From Alloyangia pacifica (lineage in GTDB: Bacteria > Pseudomonadota > Alphaproteobacteria > Rhodobacterales > Rhodobacteraceae), in the NCBI RefSeq assembly GCF_003111685.1, contig NZ_CP022190.1, forward strand, positions 1,202,001-1,266,000: a DNA stretch of 64,000 nt, in the 5' to 3' direction. Position numbers and translations under genes: made by a program. The first letter of the stretch is position 1. Every line of letters starts with the position of its first letter. Under the pieces are notes generated by a model. It worked only from the letters and a program-made list of their open reading frames with translations, was not told the DNA's origin and ran no database searches. This document shows positions 25,974 through 34,264 of the stretch, in pieces.

Positions 25974-27644
25974 TCAGATCCCTTCACACGCAGAGGATGC
26001 GGCCTGCCGTGCGCCGTTGGAGAAGTTGAAAGATTGATTTTCTTTGCGCGCCGCCAGCCATGCGGTCTGGTTCAGGCCAAGCTCACCCCCCAGAAGACGG
26101 GGCATCTGGCTTGGCAGACGGTTGCCCTCAAGCGTGAGGTCGGACAGCCCTGCGCCGCGAACGCCTTCGCGGTTGCGCCCGATGAGATTGTCCGCGAGAG
26201 CCAGCTTGCTTCCCGGCACTTGGCTCGACATCGCGACCCCCGCCGCGCCGTTGAACAGCGCAACGTTCCGACGTGCTTCGAGGTCGCCGGTTCGGCTCAG
26301 CTCGATGCCGTTGCCGCCAGATGCCAGCACGAGGTTCGAGGTCAGATCGCTGCAGGTTGTCCCGCGCAATTCGATCCCAACCCCTGCGGCGCTGGCGACC
26401 ACGTTTCCTTCGATTTTCAGCGATCGGCTGACACCGTCGATCAGAATGCCTTTGCCCTTGGCCGAGGCGATCGTGTTTCTTTCGATACGCGCCTCCGCAA
26501 GGTTCCGCAGATGCATCGCCGCATAGAGGCCGGGCGTCGTCATGCGATTGCCGGAAACAAGCGCCCGCGGGCTGTCTTCGACCTTCAGGCCGCCAGCGTA
26601 CTGCCCCGCAAAATCATTGCCGCTCACCACGGTGTCCTGCACGCCGCTGAGGGCGACCAGATGGACGTCGTCGAAGCGGCTGTTGAGAATGCGGGACGCC
26701 TGATCCGGCCGGTACAGCAGACCGGCGGAAATCGAGAGCCCCGACATGCTGTCGGCCTGCCCGGCATCCCGGTCCGAAACGGCCCCGAGGCCGACGAAGC
26801 GGGCGTGGTTCGACCGGAAGACCCCCTGCCCCGCCACCGCGACAAACGGTGCGAACTGCGAAACGCGAGGGTTGTGCGATGTCGTCGACGCGATCGTTGC
26901 GCCCTCGACCGACATTTCACCAAAGGCGAGCAGGTACGCGCCGTCTTCCCGCGACAGGTAGAGAGTCTCGCCCTCGCTGAGCTGCAGGCTTGCACCCTGC
27001 CAGATCACCAGCGGTCGGGTCAGGACAACGCCGCCCTGCGCAGGACTGATCCCCGGTGTTCGAGCCTCGATCAGGCCGTCGATCGTCGCCGCGCCCTTTT
27101 CGAGGTAGATGGCGTCATCACCTTCCGATGCGGACTCGATGGCGCCGGTGGCGACCGGACCCGACAGCGAGGTGAAGCGCGTCAAGGCCAGGGCCGCAGA
27201 GCCCGTCGAGAGTTCCGGCATCCCCGACGCGGTCGGGAATACCACGCTTTGCGACGGCGCGTGCTCTGTCGTATCGCCGCCGTCCCCTTCGAGGCCGAGA
27301 TCTTCCCACAGCCGGCGCGCACCTTCCCGAAGGCCGTTTGCATCGCTGGACTGAGCCAGGGCCGACAAATCACCGGAGGGCACACCCGAGAGCACGAGAT
27401 CCGTGAGACGATCGCCCGATAGCGCGCCGAGCGACGCAGCCGCCGGTTTGCGAGCCTCCAACTGTAGGCCCGGTTTGGGCGTGGTCGCGATCGGCACCAA
27501 TCTCTCGGCGGCCTGGGAGGCCGTGCCGCCGAAGACCACCGCGGTTCCGATCATCAAGCCCATGAGAACCCCACGCGTGCCCTGTCGGGCGCGGGCCAGT
27601 CCGATCATCGACGTCGGCCTGGGGGACAAACGCTGCTGCATCAC
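25974..27644 (-). CDS. Periplasmic right-handed beta-helix protein in the AlgG position
   Basis: A 556-residue exported protein with a beta-helix of NosD/CASH-type repeats in the second half (SRILNSRFDDVHLVALSGVQ, YAAMHLRNLAEARIERNTIA, SLKIEGNVVASAAGVGIELR, DLEARRNVALFNGAAGVAMS). Size and layout resemble mannuronan C5-epimerase AlgG (about 543 residues), which makes guluronate in the periplasm. The catalytic DPHD motif of AlgG is not seen anywhere in the sequence. It could be a divergent epimerase, a structural guard of the polymer, or act on another sugar. It lies in the operon between algA and algI with near-zero spacing. Confidence 0.7.
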   Translation of the reverse strand: MMQQRLSPRPTSMIGLARARQGTRGVLMGLMIGTAVVFGGTASQAAERLVPIATTPKPGLQLEARKPAAASLGALSGDRLTDLVLSGVPSGDLSALAQSSDANGLREGARRLWEDLGLEGDGGDTTEHAPSQSVVFPTASGMPELSTGSAALALTRFTSLSGPVATGAIESASEGDDAIYLEKGAATIDGLIEARTPGISPAQGGVVLTRPLVIWQGASLQLSEGETLYLSREDGAYLLAFGEMSVEGATIASTTSHNPRVSQFAPFVAVAGQGVFRSNHARFVGLGAVSDRDAGQADSMSGLSISAGLLYRPDQASRILNSRFDDVHLVALSGVQDTVVSGNDFAGQYAGGLKVEDSPRALVSGNRMTTPGLYAAMHLRNLAEARIERNTIASAKGKGILIDGVSRSLKIEGNVVASAAGVGIELRGTTCSDLTSNLVLASGGNGIELSRTGDLEARRNVALFNGAAGVAMSSQVPGSKLALADNLIGRNREGVRGAGLSDLTLEGNRLPSQMPRLLGGELGLNQTAWLAARKENQSFNFSNGARQAASSACEGI

Positions 27645-27661
27645 TCTTTCCTCTCGGGCGA

Positions 27662-29167
27662 TCAGGCCGCGCTGAGCGATCCGTCGGGAGCGCTGTCGGC
27701 GGTCATGCCGTCAAGCTTCGACTCGATCTGGCCAAGTTCCTCGATCTCGGCTGCGGTCTTCGCGACCTCGGCAGCTTGCTCGGCGAGCGCCGTCAGATCG
27801 GGGACGGTGACATGCAGCAAAAGGAAGGGTTCTTCACCGTCATTGACCAGCGGCATGGAATAGTCCGGATCGATGATGACCGAGACACCCGCGTTCAGGC
27901 GCTTCACGCCGCTGGGCAGCTCGCATTCGGCATTCCCCGAAACCGCCGTCAGGATCGAGAGCCCGCGGCCGGTTCCGTTCACCTTCAGCTTGCCGCCCTT
28001 CTCGACGCTCAGCATGTCCATTTCGTAGCTGCCGGTGTCGCGCAGACGCTCGATCTGGCCCCACGGCATGTCACGGCGGCGGTGGCTTGCAACCTCGACC
28101 CGCTTGCGCTCCTTGAGCTGCTCGACAATCTTCTTGACGTCCTGGCTATGCTCGCGACTTGCCAGCAGCAGCGCGTCCGGCGTGTCGATAACGATCACGT
28201 CATCAAGACCGATCACGGCAACCAGGCGATCCTCGGAACGGATCAGCGAATTGGACGTCTCGTGGGTGATGACATCGCCTTGGGTGACATTGCCGTTGCC
28301 GGCCTTCTCGGAAATCGAGTGAACCGAGTTCCACGCACCGACGTCGTCCCACTTGATCCCCGGCAGAGGTGCCAGCGAAATGCGGTCGGAGCGCTCGAAG
28401 ATCAGACGTTCGGTCGGTTCATTCGACGAGCGCACAAAGGCCAGCTCCTCGAGGATCGACGCACCAAGCTCATCGAAATGCGCCTTGGCCACCGCTTCGG
28501 AGACCGCCGCGAGCGTGCCCTGATCGTAGCGGGCAAATTCGCTGACCAGAAGATCGGCGCGCAGCATGGAGATGCCCGACGCCCAATAGGATCCGCCGGC
28601 ATCCAGAAGCGCGGTTGCGTCTTCCAGGGGCGGCTTCTCGATGAACTTCGAGACGTGATGCAGACCGGCATAATTCCCGAAAGCACCGCCATCGGTGATG
28701 TAGCCGTAGCCCGTTTCCGGATAGCTGGGCTCGACACCGAAGGTGATGATGCGGCCGTTGTCGGCAGCATCCGCCATCGAAATGATGATGCGGTTGATGT
28801 CGCCGGTGATGATGTGATCGGACGGCAGAACCAGCAGCAGAGCATCCGGATCTTTGCGCAGGGCAAAGAGCGCTGCCGCCAGCACCGCCGGGCCGGTGTT
28901 CCGGCCGATCGGCTCGCCGACGATGGTCGCGTCCATGCCGATGCTCCGCATCTGACGGGCCACGATGGCAGTCTGCTTGGCGTTCGTGACGACGATCGGG
29001 TCACCGAACCCCTCGACGTGATGGCGCAGCATCGTCTCCTGGAAGAACGTGTTGGAACCTGCCCCATTGACGGACTGGAATTGCTTGGGCTGATCGACAC
29101 GGGACATCGGCCAGAGGCGCGAGCCCATGCCGCCGCAAAGAATCGTTGGAATGATACGATGGGTCAT
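27662..29167 (-). CDS. algA: Mannose-1-phosphate guanylyltransferase, AlgA/ManC type, degenerate isomerase domain
   Basis: A 501-residue cytosolic enzyme making GDP-mannose. The nucleotidyltransferase half is intact: ILCGGMGSRLWPMSR and DQPKQF at the N-terminus, VLPSDHI near 117, and family blocks near 150-190 (EPSYPETGYGYI, FIEKPP). In the C-terminal cupin half the family normally has QxHxHRAEHW as metal ligands. Here the same position reads LKVNGTGRGLSILTAVSGNA, with no His. The phosphomannose isomerase activity is probably lost, so fructose-6-phosphate entry would need another isomerase. It lies four bases after alg44. Confidence 0.88.
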   Translation of the reverse strand: MTHRIIPTILCGGMGSRLWPMSRVDQPKQFQSVNGAGSNTFFQETMLRHHVEGFGDPIVVTNAKQTAIVARQMRSIGMDATIVGEPIGRNTGPAVLAAALFALRKDPDALLLVLPSDHIITGDINRIIISMADAADNGRIITFGVEPSYPETGYGYITDGGAFGNYAGLHHVSKFIEKPPLEDATALLDAGGSYWASGISMLRADLLVSEFARYDQGTLAAVSEAVAKAHFDELGASILEELAFVRSSNEPTERLIFERSDRISLAPLPGIKWDDVGAWNSVHSISEKAGNGNVTQGDVITHETSNSLIRSEDRLVAVIGLDDVIVIDTPDALLLASREHSQDVKKIVEQLKERKRVEVASHRRRDMPWGQIERLRDTGSYEMDMLSVEKGGKLKVNGTGRGLSILTAVSGNAECELPSGVKRLNAGVSVIIDPDYSMPLVNDGEEPFLLLHVTVPDLTALAEQAAEVAKTAAEIEELGQIESKLDGMTADSAPDGSLSAA

Positions 29168-29170
29168 TTG

Positions 29171-30298
29171 TTACTCCACGCTTGCAAATTTGGTTGCGAT
29201 TGCGCCGCGGATCCCGTCGAGACCATTGGCGAAGGGGTAGTCGCGTTCGATCGTCAGGCGGGCCAGTTGTCCGGCGCGACCGGCGTCGATGTTGGCTTGG
29301 GGCACAAGATCGATGAACAGGGGGCGGCCAGAGGTGTCTGCCGCCGCCGACGACAGAGAGGCCTCGTCCGCATGGGTGGTGATCGACGTGCCATCGGCAA
29401 AGCGGGCCTCGATGGCGCGCGCCTCGGCGAGCGCGTAGAGCTGATCCGGCTCAACCCGCACCTTGAGGATAAGCGGGGCGTCGGCCTGGGAAATCCGCAG
29501 AACGGGCTGGCCGGCCTGGACAGTGGCGCCCAGTTCCGGACCCGCCGAGACCGCGGTGCAGTCGTCGCAAGGCATCGCCACCGACAGCGTTTCGCCGGAG
29601 GTCGAGCGGATCGAGAAGGCGACCTCGCCCATCGACGCTTCGGTATCGAGATAGTCGATCTGGCCGGCATCGATCGCCGTCAGAGCGCGACCCGCCGTTT
29701 CGACCCGGGCCGGGGCAACGACGTGGTCGACAAAGAAGCGATCATGGACCAGCCATGAGGCCCCACCGATAAGCGCAAGGGTCGCGGTTGCGACCAGCAG
29801 GCCGTTGCCCATGGTCCGAAGCGCGCTGCCGCCGCCGCTGGCGGCTGGCTTGCCACCTTTCGACGGCTTGTTCGGCTGCAGGGCCACCCCCAGAACACGC
29901 CCCATCGAGACCACGTCTCCTGCGATGTAGGAGTTCAGCACATGCCGAAGCTGCGGCAGATGCGGGCCGGTCGGATCGGTGAAGGTAACTTCGATCTCGC
30001 CGTTTCCGGGGTTGACGCCTGTGATGCGACCCTCGACCGGAATGGCCAGCTGGAAAGCCTCGAAGGGGAACGAAAGACGCAGCAGGCGATCATGCCCGAC
30101 AAGGTTCGGATCGGCCAGGCCGGTCAGCTTTACGCCGGTCAGCGAAACGCCCGTCCCTTGGTACTGCCGACCGTCGATTTCCGCCGCGAAGGGAAGCTCC
30201 ATCATCGGATGATCGCTGGGCAGACTTGTCGCCGGCACATCGTGCAGGTGACCGCTGCTCCCGTCGATTTGGCCGGTTTCTGCGTGAGTAATGGACAT
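29171..30298 (-). CDS. alg44: Alg44-like copolymerase with degenerate PilZ domain
   Basis: A 375-residue inner-membrane protein: a cytosolic PilZ-like domain (about 30-135), one membrane helix (about 165-184) and a periplasmic HlyD/membrane-fusion-like part. In Pseudomonas, Alg44 binds c-di-GMP through RxxxR and DxSxxG and switches on Alg8. At those places this protein reads SDHPMMELPFAAEID (no Arg pair) and GTGVSLTGVKLTG (no Asp), so the dinucleotide site looks absent. It lies between alg8 and algA, which fixes its identity by context. Control by c-di-GMP is doubtful. Confidence 0.8.
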   Translation of the reverse strand: MSITHAETGQIDGSSGHLHDVPATSLPSDHPMMELPFAAEIDGRQYQGTGVSLTGVKLTGLADPNLVGHDRLLRLSFPFEAFQLAIPVEGRITGVNPGNGEIEVTFTDPTGPHLPQLRHVLNSYIAGDVVSMGRVLGVALQPNKPSKGGKPAASGGGSALRTMGNGLLVATATLALIGGASWLVHDRFFVDHVVAPARVETAGRALTAIDAGQIDYLDTEASMGEVAFSIRSTSGETLSVAMPCDDCTAVSAGPELGATVQAGQPVLRISQADAPLILKVRVEPDQLYALAEARAIEARFADGTSITTHADEASLSSAAADTSGRPLFIDLVPQANIDAGRAGQLARLTIERDYPFANGLDGIRGAIATKFASVE

Positions 30299-30356
30299 GT
30301 TGGGTTCTCCCTTTGCGGGCTACGGCAATTTGAGGACTGGAAGGGCTAAGAGGGGT

Positions 30357-31844
30357 TCAGCGCAGGACGCCGGAGAGGAACAGGGTGGCCAGGGCAAGCC
30401 AGCCCAGTGCCAGAGAGTGAACGTAGGTCGAGGAGTAGGCCCGAACGCGCTGTCCGAGAGGAGGACGGGCCGCCTTGCCGGCGCTGCCCCCCGGCTGGCG
30501 CGTCCATCTCTGACGGTCGAGCCGGAAGAGGATGTAGCTCTTGACGGTCGCTCCGAAGATCTGGCTGAACCAAAGCAGGAACGGGTAGGTGATCGGAAAC
30601 CCAGGTTCGCGGACTAGCGAGAGGATCCAGCAAAACACGTAGCGGGTGAACAGGACCCACGCGACATAGGCTGGCAGGACCATCACATCGATGAAGAGCG
30701 TTCCCCAGATCACGGACAAGGGACCCGCGATGGTCGTCCAGATGCCCAAGCGCTGATCGAGAAGCGCCCACTTGGTGTAGTATCCGATGGTCGAAGTGCT
30801 CAGCGCCAGCGCCCGGCCGTTGGTCCGCAGCATGTTGCCGAACCAGCGCACCATCAGCGTTATCGCACTGTCCATGAAGCCGGGCTTGGGCTGGCTTTCC
30901 ATCGAGACCGAGGCGACATCCGGCAGGTAGCGCATCAGATACCCGTTGGAGAGCAACCAGAACCAGGTGGATTTGTCGTCTCCGGTCAGGAACTTAACAG
31001 TGCCGAGGCGCCAGTGTTCGATACTGTCGGATTCCACCTGTGCGATGAAGCCCGGATCGGTCAGCAGATCGGCGCGGAACACCGACATGCGCCCGGTCAA
31101 GGTCAGCACCCGTCCGGACAGGCCTTGCGAGGACATCATCATCTGCCGCTGCGAGAAGCGAAGGTTGTACCAATCGCGGAACAGGCCCGGTTCAGGCGTT
31201 TCCGCGATCTCGTCGGTCGTCAGTGCCCCCACCCGCGGATCGGTGAAGAAAGGGGCCGAGGTCTCGACGATATCGACCGGGACGCAGGTGTCGCCATCTG
31301 CCACCACCACGACGTCATGCCGGGTCGGGCTCATCCTGGAGATCAGTCGATAGGAGCGCGCAAGGGCATCACGCTTGCCGGTGCCCGGTATCCTGTCGAG
31401 GTGCAGCTGGACCCTCGACAGATCCACGTCCCGGGGCATCAGGTCCCAGATTTTCCGGATCAGCGTCTCGTCGGCAAGGTCCACGACCGAGACCACGATC
31501 GTTGCCCCGCCTCGCGATGCAGCCGCGGCACGGAAGATCGACCGATAGACGCGTGTGGTCACATCCGGCTCGATCTTGAAGGAGGTCACAAGAAAATAGG
31601 CATGGGCCGGCGCGGGCAGCGCGCCGTAGGCTTTTTCCGCCCGCGCCCGGAGGCGCGGGAAGACGTAGTTGAGATAGATCGCTGCGCGGGTGAAATTCAC
31701 CGCCGCCCAGCTGTAGCGCCAGATGCCGATCAGACCGACAACCACGAGGCCCTTCGAGACAGAACTGATATCGGCACCGAGCACTAACACGCTCAGCCAG
31801 ACCAGAACCGCGAGGTAGGTAATATGCGCAGCGATCCGGGCCAT
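30357..31844 (-). CDS. alg8: Mannuronan synthase Alg8, GT2 family
   Basis: A membrane-bound processive GT2 glycosyltransferase of 495 residues (Pseudomonas Alg8 has 494) that polymerises GDP-mannuronate. Visible features are an N-terminal membrane segment (ITYLAVLVWLSVLVLGA), the nucleotide-binding VVVVADGDTCVPVD, TLTGRMSVFRADLL, the TGDDKSTWFWLL block carrying the catalytic Asp, and C-terminal membrane helices. The frame is open back to 31976, but the ATG at 31844, one base after the algD stop, gives the family length and avoids overlap. Confidence 0.92.
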   Translation of the reverse strand: MARIAAHITYLAVLVWLSVLVLGADISSVSKGLVVVGLIGIWRYSWAAVNFTRAAIYLNYVFPRLRARAEKAYGALPAPAHAYFLVTSFKIEPDVTTRVYRSIFRAAAASRGGATIVVSVVDLADETLIRKIWDLMPRDVDLSRVQLHLDRIPGTGKRDALARSYRLISRMSPTRHDVVVVADGDTCVPVDIVETSAPFFTDPRVGALTTDEIAETPEPGLFRDWYNLRFSQRQMMMSSQGLSGRVLTLTGRMSVFRADLLTDPGFIAQVESDSIEHWRLGTVKFLTGDDKSTWFWLLSNGYLMRYLPDVASVSMESQPKPGFMDSAITLMVRWFGNMLRTNGRALALSTSTIGYYTKWALLDQRLGIWTTIAGPLSVIWGTLFIDVMVLPAYVAWVLFTRYVFCWILSLVREPGFPITYPFLLWFSQIFGATVKSYILFRLDRQRWTRQPGGSAGKAARPPLGQRVRAYSSTYVHSLALGWLALATLFLSGVLR

Positions 31845-31845
31845 C

Positions 31846-33165
31846 TTACCAGCAGATCCCCTCGTAGGTGCCGTTGGACCGGGCCTTCGCCGAAATCCGG
31901 GTGAGATCGACCATCGGACGCGTTGCCATTGCCGTCTCCAGCGGAGCAACGGTCTCGTCGTATTTGTTGCCGACAAGAATGATGTCGCTGGTAGCGATCA
32001 GGTCGTCGATGCTGCCGACCATCTTGTCCTTCAGGTCGAGGCCATAGTCGTTGCCGCGGCCGGCCGCCGAGTGATTGTTCTGATAGGCCTCGTTGACGAA
32101 GGGATCGTAGACCGCGATCTCCTTACCATCTCCAAGAAGCTTCGACGCCAGCGTCGCCAGCGGGCTTTCACGCAGATCGTCGGTACCGGGCTTGAAGCTG
32201 ATGCCCACCATGCCGACCTTCTTGGCCCCGCTCTTCTCGATCATCTGCTCTGCGCGTTTGATCTGCGCCTCATTGGCGACCAGAACCGCATCGAGGATCG
32301 GCGTATCGAGCCCCTTCGCATCGCCCAGTGCACGCAGGGCGCGAACATCTTTCGGCAGGCACGATCCGCCGAAGGCGAAGCCGGGACGCATGAAATACGG
32401 GCTCATCGCGGCTTTATTGTCGGAGCACAGGATTTTCATCACCAGCTGCCCGTCAATATCATTCACCTTCGCGATATTTCCGATTTCGTTCGCGTAGGAT
32501 ACTTTTACAGCACGCCAGGAATTGGAGGTGTATTTCACCATTTCCGCGGTACGCAGATCAACGGAATTTATCGACCCTTTGATATCCTTGTTGAGCGCGG
32601 TCAGGAATGCACCCGTAACCTTGTCGAGAGACCCAAAGACGATGAGTCCGGGCTCTTTATGATCTTCAATAGCTGTCGACTCTCTCAGGAATTCAGGATA
32701 GTAACCCACGCCGAAATCAACGCCGGCCTTCATCCCTGATGCAGCCTCGAGCGTCGGAATGCAGGTGCCCTCCATGGAGCCCGGCACGATTGTCGAACGC
32801 ATGATGACCGAATACCAGGTATCCTGAGCCTTGATTGCTTCGCCGAGCTGGGTGCAGGCGGCTGCCACGTAGTCGAGACCGACCGAACCATCGGGAGCCG
32901 ACGGCGTTCCGACACATACGAAACATGCTTCGGTCTTCACAACCGCTTCGGCGATGGAGGTCGTCGCGACAAGTTTGCCGGCGGCCACGACCTCTGCGAT
33001 CAGTTCCGGAAGGCCCTCTTCAACGATCGGCGACATGCCGGCGTTGATGGCGTCGACCTTTCCCGGGTCGACATCTACGGCGACGACATTGTGCCCGTCG
33101 CGTGCCAGGCAGGCGGCCGACACCGCCCCGACATACCCAATTCCGATTACTGCGATGTTTGCCAT
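31846..33165 (-). CDS. algD: GDP-mannose 6-dehydrogenase AlgD
   Basis: A 439-residue NAD-dependent dehydrogenase oxidising GDP-mannose twice to GDP-mannuronate, the committed step of alginate synthesis. The Rossmann motif is VIGIGYVGA at the N-terminus. The catalytic Cys 269 lies in FAFGGSCLPKDVRALRAL (Cys 268 in Pseudomonas AlgD). YTSNSWRAVKVSYANEIGN and GISFKPGTDDLRESPLATLA are also typical. It is the first gene of the operon, with an AAAGGAA ribosome site. UDP-sugar dehydrogenases are relatives, but the neighbouring alg genes support AlgD. Confidence 0.94.
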   Translation of the reverse strand: MANIAVIGIGYVGAVSAACLARDGHNVVAVDVDPGKVDAINAGMSPIVEEGLPELIAEVVAAGKLVATTSIAEAVVKTEACFVCVGTPSAPDGSVGLDYVAAACTQLGEAIKAQDTWYSVIMRSTIVPGSMEGTCIPTLEAASGMKAGVDFGVGYYPEFLRESTAIEDHKEPGLIVFGSLDKVTGAFLTALNKDIKGSINSVDLRTAEMVKYTSNSWRAVKVSYANEIGNIAKVNDIDGQLVMKILCSDNKAAMSPYFMRPGFAFGGSCLPKDVRALRALGDAKGLDTPILDAVLVANEAQIKRAEQMIEKSGAKKVGMVGISFKPGTDDLRESPLATLASKLLGDGKEIAVYDPFVNEAYQNNHSAAGRGNDYGLDLKDKMVGSIDDLIATSDIILVGNKYDETVAPLETAMATRPMVDLTRISAKARSNGTYEGICW

Positions 33166-33180
33166 TCGGCATTCCTTTCA

Positions 33181-33195
33181 GGGTTTATCAAACCC
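33181..33195 (-). promoter_or_regulatory. Small hairpin in the algD leader
   Basis: GGGTTT-ATC-AAACCC forms a perfect six-base-pair hairpin whose base is 15 bases upstream of the algD ATG, next to its ribosome site. It could tune translation or mRNA stability of the operon. It is too short for a terminator and has no T run. Confidence 0.4.
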
Positions 33196-33395
33196 GAAGC
33201 GACGAGATATTCGCCCCCTCGAAAACTGTTCCATCACGCATCAGCGCCTCACACGGATCAGCGGCTTTTCGCCACGCGCCTTCACGTTGCAGGGTCAAGG
33301 TATTCTTTCTGCAGCTGCAAAACAGTCGGGATAAACCCTCTTTGTGTCAGGATTGCACTTATTTTCTGTAGTAGGTTTCCCCACAAAAACTCCAC

Positions 33396-33453
33396 TTTCC
33401 TGACAGCGTGGCGAAATTTTGTCAGGAAATTCCTTAGGCGGGAACTTTCCTGA
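33396..33453. promoter_or_regulatory. Inverted repeat TTTCCTGAC / GTCAGGAAA upstream of algD
   Basis: Nine-base arms at 33396-33404 and 33421-33429 lie 25 bases apart start to start, in an AT-rich stretch. A third half-site (CTTTCCTGA, 33445-33453) follows. It sits between algD and the LuxR-type regulator gene, 230-290 bases upstream of the algD start, and is a candidate operator for that regulator. The binding protein is inferred from position only. Confidence 0.5.
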
Positions 33454-33492
33454 ATCTGGCGTGTTTAGTGTCATTTCACGTCGCCGCAGGCA

Positions 33493-33515
33493 CAAAAAAA
33501 GACGCCAATCGGCGT
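33493..33515 (-). terminator. Rho-independent terminator of the LuxR-type regulator gene
   Basis: On the minus strand GACGCC-GATT-GGCGTC is followed directly by seven T (A run at 33493-33499 on the plus strand). It lies about 35 bases after the regulator stop and separates that gene from the algD promoter region. Confidence 0.85.
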
Positions 33516-33550
33516 CTCTCTTCAAATCAATTTTTCTCTGAATGATTACC

Positions 33551-34264
33551 CTACTGTTGGGTGACCCATCCTGACCGGAGCGCATGCCCAACGATGTCCT
33601 TACGGGTTCGCAAGCCCAGTTTTGAAGCGCCTCTGGCCTTGTAGGTCTCGACCGTCTTGGAAGAGAGGTCCAACTCGTGACCAATCTCCTTCATACTTTT
33701 GCCGAACGCCACGGCGCGCAGGACAAAAGCTTCGCGCTCGGTCAGCTCGGCTTCCAGCGCGCACTTCCGGCTCCGGTCAGTGGGGATCGGATGAGCGTCG
33801 ATGGCGGGACCGCATTGGAACATTGCCTCCGCAAACGCCTGTTCGACATGAACCAATCCATGGCGAACCGAAGCGACTGCAATCTTAACCACCTGCAGGT
33901 CGACCTGCTTTGACACCACTCCGCTGAAACCAAGCGTCAGCAGCGATCGCACCATCTCTTGGTCACCAGCGTTCATCACACCGCAATAGGCAATGTACTT
34001 TGGCTTCTTCGAGAGCCCGGCACTGATGATGTCCATCACCGCTTCCAGTTGCTCACCGAACTGGCACGGATCGATGATGATCAGATCGGTTTCGGGATCG
34101 ATATTCGCCACAAGTAGGTCGCCCATCATGGCCTGACCTGTCGACACTGTGAGTGCCTTGGCAGCTACACTGCCGTCCTCCTGAAGCAGCATGGAGATTC
34201 CGGCAACCAAGACCGGATTTGTGTCCATAATGAGCACATTATGGACCGTGTTGAACTCGTTCAT
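33551..34264 (-). CDS. LuxR-type response-regulator-like transcription factor
   Basis: A 237-residue two-domain protein. The N-terminal half looks like a receiver domain: VLIMDTNPVLVAGISMLL at the start, a possible phosphoacceptor Asp in LIIIDPCQF near 66, and Lys in SGVVSKQVDL. The C-terminal half is a LuxR/NarL helix-turn-helix (LTEREAFVLRAVAFGKSMKE, then LSSKTVETYKARGASKLGL). The layout is like VpsT/CsgD-type regulators of matrix genes. It is encoded just upstream of the exopolysaccharide operon and downstream of the RTX protein, so a role in switching on the polymer is plausible. No sensor kinase is in the window. Confidence 0.85.
   Translation of the reverse strand: MNEFNTVHNVLIMDTNPVLVAGISMLLQEDGSVAAKALTVSTGQAMMGDLLVANIDPETDLIIIDPCQFGEQLEAVMDIISAGLSKKPKYIAYCGVMNAGDQEMVRSLLTLGFSGVVSKQVDLQVVKIAVASVRHGLVHVEQAFAEAMFQCGPAIDAHPIPTDRSRKCALEAELTEREAFVLRAVAFGKSMKEIGHELDLSSKTVETYKARGASKLGLRTRKDIVGHALRSGWVTQQ

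Noticed and set aside
27776..29758. 660-codon plus-strand frame
   Set aside because: Antisense to algA and alg44, whose motifs are unambiguous.
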